A DNA stretch of 64,000 nt from Pantoea ananatis LMG 2665 (GTDB lineage: Bacteria; Pseudomonadota; Gammaproteobacteria; Enterobacterales; Enterobacteriaceae), in the NCBI RefSeq assembly GCF_000710035.2, contig NZ_JMJJ01000006.1, positions 310,001 through 374,000 of the forward strand. Reading direction: 5' to 3'. A program made the translations under genes and the position numbers. Within the stretch, counting starts at the first letter, position 1; every line of letters begins with the position of its first letter. Shown here piece by piece: positions 62,131 through 64,000 of this stretch. Under the pieces are notes generated by a model. The model saw only the letters and a list, made by a program, of their open reading frames with translations, did not search any database and was not told the origin of the DNA.

Positions 62131-63288
62131 CTAACCAGCCTGTTTTTCCACTAAGACGTAATCCACGTTTTCAACCATCAGCTCCAGGTTCAACAAGGTG
62201 GTAAATCCACTTTTATCGATGGTATGCACGATATTGGTAATCAGCCATTTTTGATTATCGATGACCGATTTAAAGCCCTGGGCTTTGACCGGCGTTTCAG
62301 GAATCAGCTTTGCAGCGCCCAGTGCCAGTAGGATCTTCAACGTAGCCCGGTTGCGTTGCAGATCCTGCCACTTCGCTTTAGCCGCCTCCTCTGCTTCCTC
62401 CTGGCTACTGAAATGCGTATTCAGTACGAACAGCTTCTTATTGCTGCCAAAAACATAGGTTTTTCCCGGGTCTTGTTGCCCGATTGTGGGGATATTTTTG
62501 GCCGCCGGATGGACAGGGTTCACCGCCGGTGTTGCTGGCGGTATCGTGTTGACGGTTATCCCTTTCTGCTGCGCCTTTTTCTGATCGTACCATTTTGCTT
62601 CAACGCCACTGTAATCGTCGCGCTTAAACAATTTGTACTCATACTTATCGCCATCCTGTCGGTTCAGATTCAGGAGTGGAATCGGCTTTCCGCTCACGGT
62701 CACGCCCTGCCCGGGGGGAAAGAACAGTAGCGTCTTATCTTTTATTGCCGCCACCGCGCCAACCAGCATAGCCAGCCGGGTAATGAACGTGCCGTCCGTT
62801 TCCTGCGTCTGATCGATATGCTTAATCTTTTTTTTGGCTATCTCCGGCCGCACGTCGGAGGTAAGTCCGTTACGTTTCGCGATTTTGTCCACAACCTCGC
62901 CAACCGTCATGTCTGGATATGAATCAGTGATTTTAACATCGAGCGAACCGCTAAAATCGGCGCTTCGGGCGACAACCGTTATCGTGTCCGGCGCGCCCTG
63001 GTAGGTGACCTGATCAATGATGTAGGAGCCCTTATCTGTAAGCGGCTGCCCCTTCCAGCCTATCTCTAAGACCACTTTCGCGCCAAAGGGCGGCATGACC
63101 AACTGGCCGTCACTGTCGTCGAGCACCAGGTCTAGCTGATCGACCTCCAGGCCGCGGTTGTCAGTCAACTTCAGAGAAATCAGCCGTGGGCGAATATCTT
63201 CCGTTTTATCCTTCGTCTCAATTTTGATAGTAAAGTCCGGCGTAGGCGCAACGCGCAGGGGCACCGGAATCGGGACGATATCGCTCAT
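62131..63288 (-). CDS. D: P2-like tail protein D (late control protein)
   Basis: A 385-aa baseplate/tail-hub protein; P2 gpD is 387. Typical sections are ATPDFTIKIETKDKTEDIRP, VLEIGWKGQPLTDKG, TVVARSADFSGSLDVK, YPDMTVGEVVDKIAKRNGL and FITRLAMLVGAVAAIKD. The start at 63288 has GGAG upstream and lies 1 nt after the U stop. A remaining part of the phage contractile tail module. Confidence 0.93.
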   Translation of the reverse strand: MSDIVPIPVPLRVAPTPDFTIKIETKDKTEDIRPRLISLKLTDNRGLEVDQLDLVLDDSDGQLVMPPFGAKVVLEIGWKGQPLTDKGSYIIDQVTYQGAPDTITVVARSADFSGSLDVKITDSYPDMTVGEVVDKIAKRNGLTSDVRPEIAKKKIKHIDQTQETDGTFITRLAMLVGAVAAIKDKTLLFFPPGQGVTVSGKPIPLLNLNRQDGDKYEYKLFKRDDYSGVEAKWYDQKKAQQKGITVNTIPPATPAVNPVHPAAKNIPTIGQQDPGKTYVFGSNKKLFVLNTHFSSQEEAEEAAKAKWQDLQRNRATLKILLALGAAKLIPETPVKAQGFKSVIDNQKWLITNIVHTIDKSGFTTLLNLELMVENVDYVLVEKQAG

Positions 63289-63289
63289 C

Positions 63290-63793
63290 TCAGCGCCCTC
63301 CATTCAGCGCAGAGGTGGCGCTTTTGATAACAGAGCCGACCCGTTGCGCTGCGTCGCTGGCCCGGTTTTGCAGTTCTTCCGCCTGCCTTTTTAAGTCCCC
63401 GAACATACTGGTTAGTGAATCGTCTACCCGCAGCAGGTTGAGGGTAAAGCCTATCTTGCGCGCGCTGCCGTCGCTGTAGAACTCCGTATGCGTGGCCGAG
63501 AAATCCGTCACAACAAACATGCCGTAAATAATGCCATTGCCGCCAATCAGCGGCCACGCCAGCCCTTCATCGGCCATAGTCTTCAGCGCCAGCAGCGTGA
63601 CATTGCCGCCGGTGATTTCAGGCCGGAGTTCGCCAGACAGCTTGATTTTATCGTCGCCGCCGCCCAAAAACTGGGTCGACTCACGGCGCCCCACGCGGCT
63701 GTTTTTCGCCCAGCGATAGGTAATGTCATGCTGCAAATTGTCGAAGGGAAGGGTTTGCCGTACAAACGGCATCATGCCTAATATCATCATCAT
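63290..63793 (-). CDS. U: P2-like tail protein U
   Basis: A 167-aa tail completion protein. It matches P2 gpU: MMMILG at the start, then SRVGRRESTQFLGGGDDKIK, LRPEITGGNVTLLALKTMAD and GNGIIYGMFVV. It lies between T and D as in P2. The ATG at 63793 is preceded by the T stop; the ribosome site is weak. Confidence 0.93.
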   Translation of the reverse strand: MMMILGMMPFVRQTLPFDNLQHDITYRWAKNSRVGRRESTQFLGGGDDKIKLSGELRPEITGGNVTLLALKTMADEGLAWPLIGGNGIIYGMFVVTDFSATHTEFYSDGSARKIGFTLNLLRVDDSLTSMFGDLKRQAEELQNRASDAAQRVGSVIKSATSALNGGR

Positions 63794-63799
63794 GGTTAA

Positions 63800-64000
63800 T
63801 TAATCCAGACTAAACATGGAGTTATAGCTATGGTCAGACGTGGACCACGGCGAAACCGTGGAAGCCTGCGCGACGGCCTGTCCAATCGCCTGAGGCTCAC
63901 TTGTTGTAAAGATATTGTTGGTGACCGTGTGCTGACGGTTATCCACGTTTGAATTGTTAACCGAGGGCAAAGGCTGATTGAGCGTGCTGTTCAGGCTGGC
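63800..64000 (-). CDS. T: P2-like tail tape-measure protein T (3' end only)
   Basis: An open frame enters from the right edge and stops at 63800, giving 66 residues that end SMFSLD. Gln- and Asn-rich (NQPLPSVNNSNVDNRQHTVT), as the C-termini of P2 tape measures are. Its place directly before U fits gene T. The gene start is outside the window. Confidence 0.8.
   Translation of the reverse strand, partial: ASLNSTLNQPLPSVNNSNVDNRQHTVTNNIFTTSEPQAIGQAVAQASTVSPWSTSDHSYNSMFSLD

Overview
The window looks like the chromosome of an Erwiniaceae bacterium close to Pantoea. From about 17.4 kb to 57.4 kb the gene order follows the Escherichia coli segment ftsP-plsC-parC ... mdaB-ygiN-parE-yqiA-cpdA-yqiB-nudF-tolC-ygiBCD-ribB-ubiK-hldE-glnE-ygiF-ygiM-cca-uppP-folB-plsY-tsaD-rpsU-dnaG-rpoD-mug-ileX. 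Several genes E. coli has here (qseBC, ygiS/V/W, zupT, glgS, ttd, yqhD) are absent, and other modules sit in some of those places. The proteins are enterobacterial in length and motif. Species is inferred from gene content only.

1-11.8 kb is a supra-operonic cluster for aromatic catabolism. A partial aromatic-acid MFS transporter and a two-domain 3-dehydroshikimate dehydratase (QuiC1 type) supply protocatechuate. PcaHG cleaves the ring. PcaB, a fused PcaDC, PcaIJ and PcaF carry the product to acetyl-CoA and succinyl-CoA. A LysR regulator (PcaQ) and an IclR regulator (PcaR) are both encoded. Two nearly identical operator-like dyads, one in front of pcaI/pcaR and one in front of the transporter, suggest one PcaR regulon.

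11.9-28.9 kb holds metC, yghB, yqhC and dkgA, then a solitary flagellin gene with no other flagellar gene in view, then ftsP, plsC and parC. A PTS operon follows: a PRD-type regulator, separate fructose-family EIIA, EIIB and EIIC, and two different class II aldolases. It ends at a 197-bp structured element bounded by 13-bp inverted repeats. A probable periplasmic cyclohexadienyl dehydratase (PheC) converges on it.

29-57.4 kb is mostly housekeeping: topoisomerase IV, the cpdA/nudF group, TolC, riboflavin synthesis with an FMN riboswitch, the lipopolysaccharide heptose enzyme HldE, GlnE, tRNA CCA addition, undecaprenyl-PP phosphatase, folate and phospholipid enzymes, and the rpsU-dnaG-rpoD operon. 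A 125-bp tandem repeat array of nearly three copies lies between dnaG and rpoD. The block ends at tRNA-Ile2 (CAU, ileX).

57.4-64 kb is accessory DNA to the right of the tRNA. It contains a decayed zinc-ribbon gene, a DUF6338-like membrane protein overlapping a small Gln/Pro-rich protein, an orphan 100-aa gene, an IS3-family transposase relic, a ribbon-helix-helix gene divergent from an unknown 176-aa gene across a perfect 10-bp dyad, and 44-45-bp repeats. Last come the late genes of a P2-like prophage in reverse (ogr, D, U, end of T), which continue past the window edge. The prophage end nearest ogr is the attachment side in P2, so the cargo between ileX and ogr is probably prophage-borne.
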